A DNA stretch of 64,000 nt, from contig NZ_JAXMIH010000006.1 of assembly GCF_034366625.1 (NCBI RefSeq), forward strand, positions 806,001-870,000. Reading direction: 5' to 3'. The number at the start of each line of letters is the position of its first letter. Position 1 is the stretch's first letter. Origin of the DNA: Prosthecobacter sp. GTDB taxonomy: Bacteria; Verrucomicrobiota; Verrucomicrobiia; Verrucomicrobiales; Verrucomicrobiaceae. Positions 52,747 to 63,633 of this stretch are shown one piece after another. Position numbers and translations under genes: made by a program. The notes under the pieces are model-generated. The model saw only the letters and a program-made list of their open reading frames with translations. It had not been told where the DNA came from and made no database searches.

Positions 52747-54183
52747 TTACGCCAGCAAATCCTTCACCACATGCCCGTGAATGTCGGTCAGGCGATAGTC
52801 GCGGCCTTGGAAGCGGTAAGTGAGGCGTTCGTGATCGAAGCCGAGCAGGTGCATGACGGTGGCCTGGAAGTCATGCACATGGACTTTGTTCTCGGCGACG
52901 CTGAAACCGAGTTCGTCGGTGCTACCGTAGTCGAAGCCAGCCTTCACGCCACCGCCTGCCATGAACAGCGTGTAGCAATCGGGATAATGGTCACGGCCGA
53001 GGATCTTGCTCGCGGCGGTGCGACCTTCGCGGAAGGGCGTGCGGCCAAATTCACCACCCCAGATGACGAGCGTGTCGTCGAGCAGGCCGCGTTGTTTGAG
53101 GTCTTTGATCAAAGCGGCCACGGGCTTGTCCGTGGCGGCCATTTTCTTTGTGAGGCCGTCGGTGATGCCGGTGTCGGCGCCGGTGCCGTGAAAATCCCAG
53201 CCCCAGTCGAACAGGTTCACAAAACGCACGCCTTTTTCGATGAGACGACGCGCCAGCAGGCAGTTGTTGGCAAAGCTCGACTCGCCCGGCTTCGCGCCAT
53301 AGGCCTCGATGACGTTTTGCGGCTCCTTGGAGATGTCCATCACCTCCGGCACGCTCGTTTGCATGCGGAAGGCCAGTTCATACTGCGCGATGCGTGTGAC
53401 GGTCTCGGGATGACCAAACTCCGCGACCTGCTGCTGATTGAGCGCCTGGAGAGTATCGAGCGTCTTGCGGCGCATCTCGCGGTTCATGCCCGCCGGATCG
53501 CTCACGAACAAAACCGGATCGCCCTTGCTGCGACATTGCACGCCTTGATACACGCTTGGGATGAAGCCGCTGCCCCAGCAACCCTGCCCGCCGCTGGGCT
53601 GCGTGCCGCTGGAGATGAGGCTCACAAAGCCCGGCAGGTCCTGATTCTCCGTGCCGAGGCCATATGTCGCCCACGAGCCCATCGAGGGCCGCCCCTGCCG
53701 CGCATGACCGGTGAACAGCAGCAGTTCGGCCGGCGCGTGGTTGAACTGGTCCGTCGTCATCGAGCGGATCATGCACATCTCATCGGCAATCGTGTGGAAG
53801 TTCGGGCACGCATCACTCATCCACAGGCCACCTTTGCCGTATTGTGCAAAGGTGCGCGGCGTGCCCATCAGCTTCGGCACGCCAGTGGTGAAGGCAAAAC
53901 GCCGCCCTTTGAGGATCGAATCCGGGCAGTCTTGCCCGCTGCGCTTCACCAGTTCCGGCTTGTAATCAAACAGATCGAGATGCGGCGGCGCCCCCGACAT
54001 GTGCAGGTAGATCACACGCTTTGCCTTCGCCGCGTGGTGCCCGTGCTTCGGGATCATCGGATTCGCCGTCGCCTCCTGCTGCATCGCATGCATGGCGATG
54101 GCACCGAGGCTGAACTGGCCCGTCGCGCCGAGGAATTGGCGACGTGTGGTGAGCTGGAGTTGGTCGTGAAGGATGGGGTTCAT
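52747..54183 (-). CDS. DUF1501 domain protein
   Basis: 478 residues. The N-terminus TTRRQFLGATGQFSLGAIAM is a twin-arginine-type signal. YLHMSGAPPHLDLFDYKPEL, FAQYGKGGLWMSDACPNFHT, VIWGGEFGRTPFREGRTAAS, GRDHYPDCYTLFMAGGGVKA and HVHDFQATVMHLLGFDHERL are DUF1501 hallmarks, a sulfatase-like alkaline-phosphatase-superfamily domain. In PVC bacteria it is usually encoded directly after the DUF1549/DUF1553 gene and is thought to act in complex-glycan degradation. Here an ORF6N gene intervenes. Function unproven. Confidence 0.85.
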   Translation of the reverse strand: MNPILHDQLQLTTRRQFLGATGQFSLGAIAMHAMQQEATANPMIPKHGHHAAKAKRVIYLHMSGAPPHLDLFDYKPELVKRSGQDCPDSILKGRRFAFTTGVPKLMGTPRTFAQYGKGGLWMSDACPNFHTIADEMCMIRSMTTDQFNHAPAELLLFTGHARQGRPSMGSWATYGLGTENQDLPGFVSLISSGTQPSGGQGCWGSGFIPSVYQGVQCRSKGDPVLFVSDPAGMNREMRRKTLDTLQALNQQQVAEFGHPETVTRIAQYELAFRMQTSVPEVMDISKEPQNVIEAYGAKPGESSFANNCLLARRLIEKGVRFVNLFDWGWDFHGTGADTGITDGLTKKMAATDKPVAALIKDLKQRGLLDDTLVIWGGEFGRTPFREGRTAASKILGRDHYPDCYTLFMAGGGVKAGFDYGSTDELGFSVAENKVHVHDFQATVMHLLGFDHERLTYRFQGRDYRLTDIHGHVVKDLLA

Positions 54184-54198
54184 GGGGAAGTGCGGGTT

Positions 54199-54223
54199 TT
54201 GGTATTACAGATTGTGATACCAA
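54199..54223. repeat. Inverted repeat between ORF6N and DUF1501 genes
   Basis: Arms TTGGTATTACA and TGTGATACCAA around GAT (one mismatch). It shares 23 of 27 positions with the palindrome at 54538-54564 inside the ORF6N gene. It could be an operator for the DUF1501 gene, which starts at 54183, or part of a palindromic repeat. Confidence 0.55.
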
Positions 54224-54236
54224 GTTTGACGGGTGT

Positions 54237-54749
54237 TCAGGGATGGAATCCGATCTGTTTGCGGGGCGCTGACGGCGGCGGAGCCAGAAGGGGCATCAGC
54301 TTCTTGTAGATGTCACGCAGCGAGGCGTCGTGAATCAGCAGTGTGTTATCGATCTCGGCCAGACGTTTGAGGATCATGGCATTCGCGGCAATCTGCTCGC
54401 GGATTTCGATGAAGGCACGGATGACATAGACGCTCATGGAGTTGGCTCGGTCGCTGTTCAGCACCGAGGCGGCCATGAGGGCACCGTGTTCGGTGAAGAC
54501 GCGGGGTGGTTTTCGGCGGCCACCGCGCCCCTCCGGCTTTGATATCACAGATTGTGATATCAAAAGTAGAAACTCCTCGCGACTGACAACGAAGGAGAAG
54601 TCTTCCGGAAACCGCTTCAGGTTGCGTTTGACGGCCTGGTTAAAGGCCATCGTGCTTACGCCGTAAAGCGCAGCCAAATCAGAATCCAGCACGACCCGCT
54701 GGCCGCGTACGGTGTGGATGGGGATGTCGATGGATTTTTTGGCGGCCAT
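54237..54749 (-). CDS. ORF6N-domain DNA-binding-like protein
   Basis: 170 residues from the ATG at 54749. A GGAGGTGA ribosome-binding site lies upstream, formed by the end of the DUF1553 gene; a GTG at 54767 is a weaker option. The ORF6N domain (about 8-105) reads RGQRVVLDSDLAALYGVSTM, AFNQAVKRNLKRFPEDFSFV, GGRRKPPRVFTEHGALMAAS. ORF6N domains occur in phage and mobile-element proteins and are believed to bind DNA. The gene splits the usual DUF1553-DUF1501 pair, suggesting later insertion. A perfect palindrome lies inside it. Confidence 0.85.
   Translation of the reverse strand: MAAKKSIDIPIHTVRGQRVVLDSDLAALYGVSTMAFNQAVKRNLKRFPEDFSFVVSREEFLLLISQSVISKPEGRGGRRKPPRVFTEHGALMAASVLNSDRANSMSVYVIRAFIEIREQIAANAMILKRLAEIDNTLLIHDASLRDIYKKLMPLLAPPPSAPRKQIGFHP
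54538..54564. repeat. Perfect 12-bp-arm palindrome inside the ORF6N gene
   Basis: Arms TTTGATATCACA (54538-54549) and TGTGATATCAAA (54553-54564) around GAT. It encodes LISQSVISK in the protein, at the place where relatives have SQ.VTS. Its copy at 54199-54223 suggests a site for a DNA-binding protein, perhaps ORF6N itself. Confidence 0.65.
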
Positions 54750-54763
54750 GGCTTCGGATTGAA

Positions 54764-57700
54764 TCACCTCCGCATCAAAAACTCATCCAGGTTCATGACC
54801 ACATTCGCCACGGCGGTCCAGGCGGCGAGTTCGGCGATGTCAGAGCCAGCTTCGGCAGGTCCAAGCGGCTCGGTGGCCATCTTCGCCGCGGCGGCGGGGT
54901 CTTTTTGATACGCGGCAAGGCTCTCGGCGTGCAGTTGCGTCAGCGCGGTGACTTCATGTGCGATGGGTTCGCGGCTGAGGCAGAGTTTGAAGAGGTGGAT
55001 GAGGCGTTCCGACGTGGATTTGGCCTCACGCACAATCCGCCGCGCCATGGCCTGATGTGTTTCGATGAAGACGGGGTCGTTCAGCGTCACGAAGGCCTGC
55101 AGCGGCGTGTTCGTGCGGCTGCGGCGGATCATGCAGACCTCGCGGTTGCCGGCGTCGAAGGTGGTGAAGCTAGCGTAGGGCGAATTGCGCCGCACTTCGG
55201 TGTAGAGGCTGCGGCGGTGGGCGTCCTCGCCTTTGCTGACTTCCCAATCGTTGCTGCGGCCAAAGGCGGTGCTGAGGCCCATATTGGGTGTGACGGGACG
55301 CACGGGCACTCCGAACATTTTTTCGCTGAGCAGGCCGCTCACAGCGAGCGCTTGATCGCGCAGCAGTTCGCCGGTGGGACGGAAGCGCGGGCCGCGGGCG
55401 AGCAGGCGGTTGTCGGGATCGCGGTCGTTGAGTTCGGGCGTGGATTTGGAGCTTTGGCGATACGCCTCACTCGTGAGCATCAGCTTGAGCATGTGCTTGA
55501 TGTCCCAGCCGCTGTCCATCAACTCGGCGGCGAGCCAGTCGAGCAATTCGGGATGGAAGGGCAGATCGCCCTGGCTGCCGAACTCCTCGCTGCTGCGCAC
55601 GATGCCGGTGCCGAAGATGCTTTCCCACAGGCGGTTCACCGTGACGCGGGCGGTGAGCGGGTTGTCGCGGCTCACGAGCCACTGTGCCATCGTGAGTCGA
55701 TTGCGCGGCGCGTTGGCGGGCAGCGGATTGAAAACGGCGGGCGTGGCCTCGCTGACCTCGGCGTCGAGAGCCTGCCAGTTGCCGCGAAGTTGGATTTTGG
55801 TGACGCGGCGCTGCTTCGGATCGAGATCGCGCATGATCGGCACGGTCAGCGGCTTGATCGCGGCGAGCTCCTTGTTTGCAGCGGCGACGCGTGTGCGCTC
55901 AGTAGCAGATTCTTTGGCGACGTTGCGCACATAGTAATCCGTGACGGCTTTTTGCTGCTCGGGTGTGCGTTTGGCCTGCGCGACGAGTGCAGCGATGATG
56001 TTCTGCGGCACCTTGGTGACCTGTTGCACGCGGGCATCGCCAGTGAAACCGAGGCGGAAGCTGCCGAGGGTGTGCTGTTTGAACTCGCTGTTGTGCGCGA
56101 TGGTCACACGCAGCGTCGATCCAGGCGGCACCACAACGGGCGAAGGCGCGAGCAAGGTGAGCGCGTGCGGCTTGTCGGTGGCTCCGCCGATGCCCCAGCC
56201 TTGGTTGGTCTTGTCCTTCGACTTCAACACCGACGCTGCGGTGAATCCAGTCTGCTCATAGTCCGCAATCGCCGTGGTGAAGCTCACGGGCACGGGACCA
56301 GCGACGGCGAAAGTCTTGTCTTTGTCCGGACCGGGGGTGCTTGCACTTTTCCACACGATCTGGCGTTTGTCATCGAGCAGCACGACGTGAAAGCCATCGA
56401 GACGCTTGCCGACGCTGCCATCGGTGCGATTCCACACGACGATGCGATCAATCGCCTGCGCGGCCTTCAGATCGACTTCCCACCACGGATCGTTGTCGCT
56501 GCCGGAGGTATGCGCGACGCTGCCTTTGGCGTAGTTGCCCTCGGTGTTGCCATCATTGGCGCGTTTCGCGGCGGCATCGGTGTACAGGCTGCTCTGCGTC
56601 GCCACGCCTTTGAGCGCGATATTGTCTTTGCCGCTGAACGCCTGCACTTCAGCGAGTTGCAGCGTCTTCTTGTCGCCTGGCAGCTCGATGCGCACATAGC
56701 GCGCACTCGGCGCGGCCTTGGTGGCCGGCGGAACGACTTCGGCTTTGAGATCGGTGATGACGAAGTTGCCGAAACCGGTGGCGGGAATAGTTTCGAGCCG
56801 CAGCGCGCTGAGTTTATCGCCGGTGGCAGGGACTTCGACGGTGTAGATGTTCGTGTCGCTGTTCTTCGCGATCAAAACTGAGCCGTCGTCGCGAATGGTG
56901 GCGGCTTCATTCATCTTCGCGGTCGCTTTGACGGGCTTTGGCGTTTGCCAGCCGAGATCGCGGGCGAAGCCGGTGTCCCAAGCCGCGAGTCCGGCGAGCC
57001 ATGCGGCCTCGGGTGTCGTGAATTTTTTCTCCAGCGTGTCGATCTCGTTTTTGAGGCGCTCGCGTTGTTGTTTCAGCTCCGGCGTGTCGAAGCTGTGCAG
57101 CGGCACCTCGTCTTTTTTGTCGCTGTCGGCGCTTTGGTTGAGGAAGGCGTAGAACTGGAAGTACTCGTTGATGGTGATGGGGTCGTATTTGTGCGTATGG
57201 CACTGCGCGCAGGCCATCGTGGTGCCCATCCAGACGGCGAAGGTCGTGTTCACGCGGTCGATGACCGCCGCGTTGCGGAATTCCTCGTCGTCGGTGCCGC
57301 CTTCGTTCTGCGTCATCGTGTTGCGATGAAACGCGGTGGCAATGAGCTGGTCATCCGTCGGTTTCGGCAGCAAATCGCCGGCGTTTTGCTCGATGGTGAA
57401 CTGGTCGAAGGGCATGTTCGTGTTAAGCGCGCGGATCACCCAATCGCGGTAGGCCCAGATCTCACGCGGCTGATCGCTCGGGTAGCCGGAGCTGTCGGCG
57501 TAACGCGCGAGATCGAGCCACTGGCGGGCCCAGTGCTCGCCGTAGGCGGGTTTGTTGAGGTAGTGAGCGACGATCTTGTCGTGCGACTGTTTGGCTAGTG
57601 TGTTGAGTTCTTCGAGAGTCGGCGGCAGGCCGGTCAAATCGAGCGCCACGCGGCGGATCAGCGTTGCCACATCGGCTTCCGGCGAAAACTTCAGTCCTTC

Positions 57701-58177
57701 TTGGGTCAGTCGCTGCACGAGGAAAGCATCCACCGGATTCTTCGCACCTGCTGGCACTTGGGGGCGCACGACCTTTTCATAGCTCCAATGCTTCCCCCAC
57801 TTCGCGCCTTGTTTGATCCATTCTTTGAGCAAGGCGACCTGCACGGGCGAGATCGTCTTGTGCTGCTTCGGCGGCGGCATGACCTCGTCGGGGTCTTTCG
57901 ACACGATGCGCTCGATGAGGGCGCTTTTGTCGGGGTTTCCCGGCACCACGGCGATGACGCCGTCGTTGCTCTTCTTGGAGCTCGTTTCGTCATCAAGGCG
58001 CAGGCCAGCCTCGCGCTTCTTTTCATCCGGGCCGTGGCAGAAGTAACAATTCTCCGACAAAATCGGGCGGATTTCCTTGGAGAAGCTGATGGGACGCGAA
58101 GCAGGCTCCGCGAGGGCGGACGAAACGATGGCGAGAGTGATGAGTGGGCGAATCACGGAGTGTGATACGTCTGGCAA
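54764..58177 (-). CDS. PSD1 / planctomycete cytochrome C-type DUF1549-DUF1553 protein
   Basis: 1137 residues, signal peptide at 1-23. CYFCHGPDEKKREAGLRLDD (heme motif C44, C47, H48) is the planctomycete cytochrome c (PSCyt1) domain. PVDAFLVQRLTQEGLKFSPE, then RVALDLTGLPPTLEELN marks DUF1549. Two beta-sandwich segments (about 450-660; VQAFSGKDNIALKG, KRLDGFHVVLLDD) resemble discoidin or fucose-binding modules. RLTMAQWLVSRDNPLTARVT, then WESIFGTGIVRSSEEFGSQG is DUF1553. Such proteins are a PVC hallmark, probably surface glycan-binding or oxidising enzymes. The stop lies next to the ORF6N ribosome-binding site. Confidence 0.9.
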   Translation of the reverse strand: MPDVSHSVIRPLITLAIVSSALAEPASRPISFSKEIRPILSENCYFCHGPDEKKREAGLRLDDETSSKKSNDGVIAVVPGNPDKSALIERIVSKDPDEVMPPPKQHKTISPVQVALLKEWIKQGAKWGKHWSYEKVVRPQVPAGAKNPVDAFLVQRLTQEGLKFSPEADVATLIRRVALDLTGLPPTLEELNTLAKQSHDKIVAHYLNKPAYGEHWARQWLDLARYADSSGYPSDQPREIWAYRDWVIRALNTNMPFDQFTIEQNAGDLLPKPTDDQLIATAFHRNTMTQNEGGTDDEEFRNAAVIDRVNTTFAVWMGTTMACAQCHTHKYDPITINEYFQFYAFLNQSADSDKKDEVPLHSFDTPELKQQRERLKNEIDTLEKKFTTPEAAWLAGLAAWDTGFARDLGWQTPKPVKATAKMNEAATIRDDGSVLIAKNSDTNIYTVEVPATGDKLSALRLETIPATGFGNFVITDLKAEVVPPATKAAPSARYVRIELPGDKKTLQLAEVQAFSGKDNIALKGVATQSSLYTDAAAKRANDGNTEGNYAKGSVAHTSGSDNDPWWEVDLKAAQAIDRIVVWNRTDGSVGKRLDGFHVVLLDDKRQIVWKSASTPGPDKDKTFAVAGPVPVSFTTAIADYEQTGFTAASVLKSKDKTNQGWGIGGATDKPHALTLLAPSPVVVPPGSTLRVTIAHNSEFKQHTLGSFRLGFTGDARVQQVTKVPQNIIAALVAQAKRTPEQQKAVTDYYVRNVAKESATERTRVAAANKELAAIKPLTVPIMRDLDPKQRRVTKIQLRGNWQALDAEVSEATPAVFNPLPANAPRNRLTMAQWLVSRDNPLTARVTVNRLWESIFGTGIVRSSEEFGSQGDLPFHPELLDWLAAELMDSGWDIKHMLKLMLTSEAYRQSSKSTPELNDRDPDNRLLARGPRFRPTGELLRDQALAVSGLLSEKMFGVPVRPVTPNMGLSTAFGRSNDWEVSKGEDAHRRSLYTEVRRNSPYASFTTFDAGNREVCMIRRSRTNTPLQAFVTLNDPVFIETHQAMARRIVREAKSTSERLIHLFKLCLSREPIAHEVTALTQLHAESLAAYQKDPAAAAKMATEPLGPAEAGSDIAELAAWTAVANVVMNLDEFLMRR

Positions 58178-58232
58178 GGTTCAATCTTGAGTCGTGGCGG
58201 CATTCTCCATCAACCAAGTTGCCGCATTCGAT

Positions 58233-58646
58233 TCACGGGCTGCCGCTGCCATCCAGGCGATACTGCAATCCGGAGTCGTTCAGGGCCAGGAACCGCATCG
58301 CTCCTTTAACTTCTGGATCGTGCATAAAGGGGGCTTTGAAGATGCGGCCCTTGAAGATGCCATGGGTCGGCGTGTAGCCTTCGCGGAGGTTTTCAATGGT
58401 GGCCTTCTCATCACCTTCGACAATGAAGTCAGCCCCAGCGGCGAGGGCGGCGGCGGCCACACCGGCGATTTCTTGGGCGTTTCGCTTGTCCCGCACATCT
58501 ACAGCACCTTGACGGACACCGCCAAAAGCCATCATCGCAAGGCTGAACATGATGCCGATGATCATGATGGCCATCAGCAGCTCCACCAGGCTGAATCCAG
58601 AGGCGGACCTGCCAGACTTGGAGCCCTGATGGGGTGCGGTTTGCAT
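58233..58646 (-). CDS. Pseudopilin-like protein (prepilin leader)
   Basis: 137 residues from the ATG at 58646, with AAAGG upstream; a start at 58706 would give a 37-residue leader. The leader MQTAPHQGSKSGRSASG is cleaved before FSLVELLMAIMIIGIMFSLA, with the conserved Glu at +5. The soluble part is short (RQGAVDVRDKRNAQEIAGVA, TIENLREGYTPTHGIFKGR). It fits a minor pseudopilin of a type II secretion or related system. Like the first pseudopilin, it is an orphan. Divergent from alaS by about 250 nt. Confidence 0.8.
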   Translation of the reverse strand: MQTAPHQGSKSGRSASGFSLVELLMAIMIIGIMFSLAMMAFGGVRQGAVDVRDKRNAQEIAGVAAAALAAGADFIVEGDEKATIENLREGYTPTHGIFKGRIFKAPFMHDPEVKGAMRFLALNDSGLQYRLDGSGSP

Positions 58647-58893
58647 GCCAAGAACCTTTGTAATGGAATTCTTGGCCGCCACAATAGTTCGACCATTCAG
58701 TTTCATGTAAACAAGTATTGGCTGTGCGTAGGAGAGTGATAGCCAAGAGATCAAGCAGCCGAAAAGGTCAAGCAGCCGTCGAGACGGTCAAAACAGCCCC
58801 GCTTAGACCCCCCTGCCCTCCTGGCAGCGCAGCCTTGACCCGCCCTTGCCACCTTGCGCCTCCGCTCCATACTCCGCGCCCTCTTTCCAGCCC
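58647..58893. other. Intergenic region between divergent pseudopilin and alaS genes
   Basis: The region has an 11-bp direct repeat TCAAGCAGCCG (about 58753-58763 and 58770-58780) and a small CCGTCGAGACGG hairpin nearby. The repeats may be regulatory, but no family is recognised. Confidence 0.3.
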
Positions 58894-61917
<3,024 letters not shown>

Positions 61918-61918
61918 T

Positions 61919-61994
61919 GTAGTCCCGCCTTTAGGCGGTTCTGGGCGCGTGGTAAACGTGCGTCTCTTCCAGAACCGGCTGAAGCCGGGACTAC
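61919..61994. repeat. Pair of REP units upstream of the RAYT gene
   Basis: Unit 1 (61919-61944, + orientation) begins GTAGTCCCGCCTTTAGGCGG. Unit 2 (61969-61994) ends GGCTGAAGCCGGGACTAC and is its inverted relative, with core CCGGCT/AGCCGG in place of CCGCCT/AGGCGG. They face each other around a 24-nt spacer, the layout of a bacterial interspersed mosaic element. Unit 1 begins two bases after the alaS stop. Confidence 0.85.
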
Positions 61995-62038
61995 AGAACA
62001 GCCTTGCGTCATTCGCACGTCTGAGCTGAAATCCTGGC

Positions 62039-62638
62039 ATGTATGCGTGGCGAAAATGGACGCCTGAGATGCGCGAGGAGGTGCTGGTACGCCGGAAGTT
62101 GTTGAACCGTCCGTGGCACGGCCCGCCGCATTATACCGGACAGCAGACGAGCCAGTATCTCATCACCGGCACCTCTTACGAACACACTCCGATCCTCGGG
62201 GCCGCTCACGAGCGCATGGATGCATTCGTTCCGCTTTTACATCAGGCATTCGAAGAAGCTCATGCCGTCATCCACGCTTGGTGCATCCTTCCGAACCACT
62301 ACCATGTGCTGACGACAACCTCCGATCTTCCAGCGCTTCTTGCACGACTGGAAAAACTGCATGGCAGCACCTCCTTCACCTGGAACGGCGAGGACAATGC
62401 ACGAGGCCGCCAATGCTGGCATCGCGCCACTGACCGCGCGATGCGCAGTGAAGCTCATTTCTGGGCGACCGTGAACTACATCCACCACAACGCGGTGAAG
62501 CATGGTTACGTCGCCAAATGGACGGACTGGCCGTGGTCGAGTTCGCATGATTACTTGCGCGAGACGGGGCGAGATGAAGCGGCGCGTATTTGGAAGGCTT
62601 ACCCGCTGGGCGACTATGGTGCCGGGTGGGATGATTGA
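62039..62638 (+). CDS. REP-associated tyrosine transposase (RAYT, IS200/IS605 Y1 type)
   Basis: 199 residues. The HUH-type His pair lies in CILPNHYHVLTTTS (HYH). Upstream GQQTSQYLITGTSYEHTPIL forms the first strand. The helix WATVNYIHHNAVKHGYVAKW, then TDWPWSSSHDYL carries the family tyrosine region; the catalytic Tyr is probably the one in NYIHHNAVKHGY. RAYTs cut and join single-stranded DNA at REP sequences and spread them through a genome. The gene is bracketed on both sides by REP units of one family, so this is a complete REPtron-like unit. Confidence 0.9.
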   Translation: MYAWRKWTPEMREEVLVRRKLLNRPWHGPPHYTGQQTSQYLITGTSYEHTPILGAAHERMDAFVPLLHQAFEEAHAVIHAWCILPNHYHVLTTTSDLPALLARLEKLHGSTSFTWNGEDNARGRQCWHRATDRAMRSEAHFWATVNYIHHNAVKHGYVAKWTDWPWSSSHDYLRETGRDEAARIWKAYPLGDYGAGWDD

Positions 62639-62650
62639 CGTTTGAGCATT

Positions 62651-62758
62651 GTAGTCCCGGCTTTAGCCGGCTCTGGAAAAGGGTGCGCCTTCACCACACG
62701 CCCAGAACCGCCTGAAGGCGGAACTACAGTGCCCGGAACCGGCTGAAGCCGGGACTAC
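62651..62758. repeat. Three REP units downstream of the RAYT gene
   Basis: Unit 3 (62651-62676) begins GTAGTCCCGGCTTTAGCCGG. Unit 4 (62702-62727) is the inverted CCGCCT/AGGCGG type, ending GGAACTAC. Unit 5 (62733-62758) repeats the CCGGCT/AGCCGG inverted form. The unit cores match the upstream pair, so five copies of two core types surround the transposase gene. Confidence 0.85.
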
Positions 62759-62838
62759 AGTGCGAAGAAGACGCAGCGGACACATTTCCTGCATGACAGG
62801 ACACCTTGAGCATGGAGCATCCACACTTTCCCATCCCC

Positions 62839-63534
62839 ATGCGCCGTCTCGACCAACTGCTCGCCTCCCTCGGTTACTGTTCACGTCGCGAGGCCATGGC
62901 GTTCGTCAAAGAAGGCCGGGTGAAGCTGGGTGGCGTGGTTGTGAAGCGCTCGGATCAACGCGTCGATTCAGCGCTCATCACAGTCGATGACCAGCCGCTC
63001 GAAGCGCCGGAGGGATTGCTGGCCATGCTGCACAAGCCGGTGGGTTATGCCTGCACGCACAGTCAGGATGAAGGGCCAAATATTTATGAGCTGCTTCCCG
63101 CTCACTGGCCGGATCGCAACCCTGCGGTGACGAGCGTGGGGCGACTGGACAAGGACACGAGCGGCCTGCTGCTCGTCACCGACATCGGCAGCCTCGTGCA
63201 TCGTTTCACCTCGCCAAAAGCGGAGGTGGAGAAGGTCTATCTCGCCGAACTCGACCGCGAGCTCGATCCACACCTTGTGGACATCTTTGCCAAGGGCGAT
63301 CTCATGCTGCGTGGCGAGGACAAGCCGTGCCTGCCCGCCAAACTCGAGATTGTTTCATCGAAAACCGCCCGTCTCACGATCACGGAAGGCCGTTATCATC
63401 AGGTGCGGCGCATGTTCGCCAGCCAGGGCTGGCATGTGGAGGAGCTGCATCGCGAACGCTTTGGTCCGTATGAACTGGGCGATCTCACCGAAGGCGAGTG
63501 GCGGATGATTCCGGTGGAACAAGCGTCACGCTGA
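62839..63534 (+). CDS. rsuA: 16S rRNA pseudouridine synthase RsuA-like
   Basis: 231 residues from the ATG at 62839, which starts MRRLDQLLASLGYCSRREAM like family members; ATG 62812 would add nine residues. An N-terminal S4 RNA-binding domain (1-60) is followed by the catalytic domain with VTSVGRLDKDTSGLLLVTDI, where the Asp of GRLDKDTSG is catalytic, and the TEGRYHQVRRMFASQGWHVE motif. It makes pseudouridine 516 in 16S rRNA or a related site; the RsuA/RluE/RluF group cannot be fully separated here. Confidence 0.88.
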   Translation: MRRLDQLLASLGYCSRREAMAFVKEGRVKLGGVVVKRSDQRVDSALITVDDQPLEAPEGLLAMLHKPVGYACTHSQDEGPNIYELLPAHWPDRNPAVTSVGRLDKDTSGLLLVTDIGSLVHRFTSPKAEVEKVYLAELDRELDPHLVDIFAKGDLMLRGEDKPCLPAKLEIVSSKTARLTITEGRYHQVRRMFASQGWHVEELHRERFGPYELGDLTEGEWRMIPVEQASR

Positions 63535-63572
63535 CGACGCTACTGAGCCGGCAGCGCCTGAAGAGCACCCAA

Positions 63573-63603
63573 GCAGCGCCCAAGTAGAAACCTTGGGCGC
63601 TGC
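63573..63603. terminator. Hairpin between convergent rsuA and the partial gene
   Basis: Perfect 12-bp arms GCAGCGCCCAAG (63573-63584) and CTTGGGCGCTGC (63592-63603), about 40 nt after the rsuA stop. No T run follows, so termination is likely but weaker in prediction. Confidence 0.55.
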
Positions 63604-63633
63604 GTCTGAGTCCATTTTCAGACGGAACCTGCA

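Noticed and set aside
54905-56881. Plus-strand frame of 658 codons within the DUF1553 gene
   Set aside because: Antisense shadow; no recognisable domain while the opposite strand has several.
62806-62838. TTG start for rsuA at 62806
   Set aside because: Adds residues without homology; the ATG at 62839 matches the family N-terminus.
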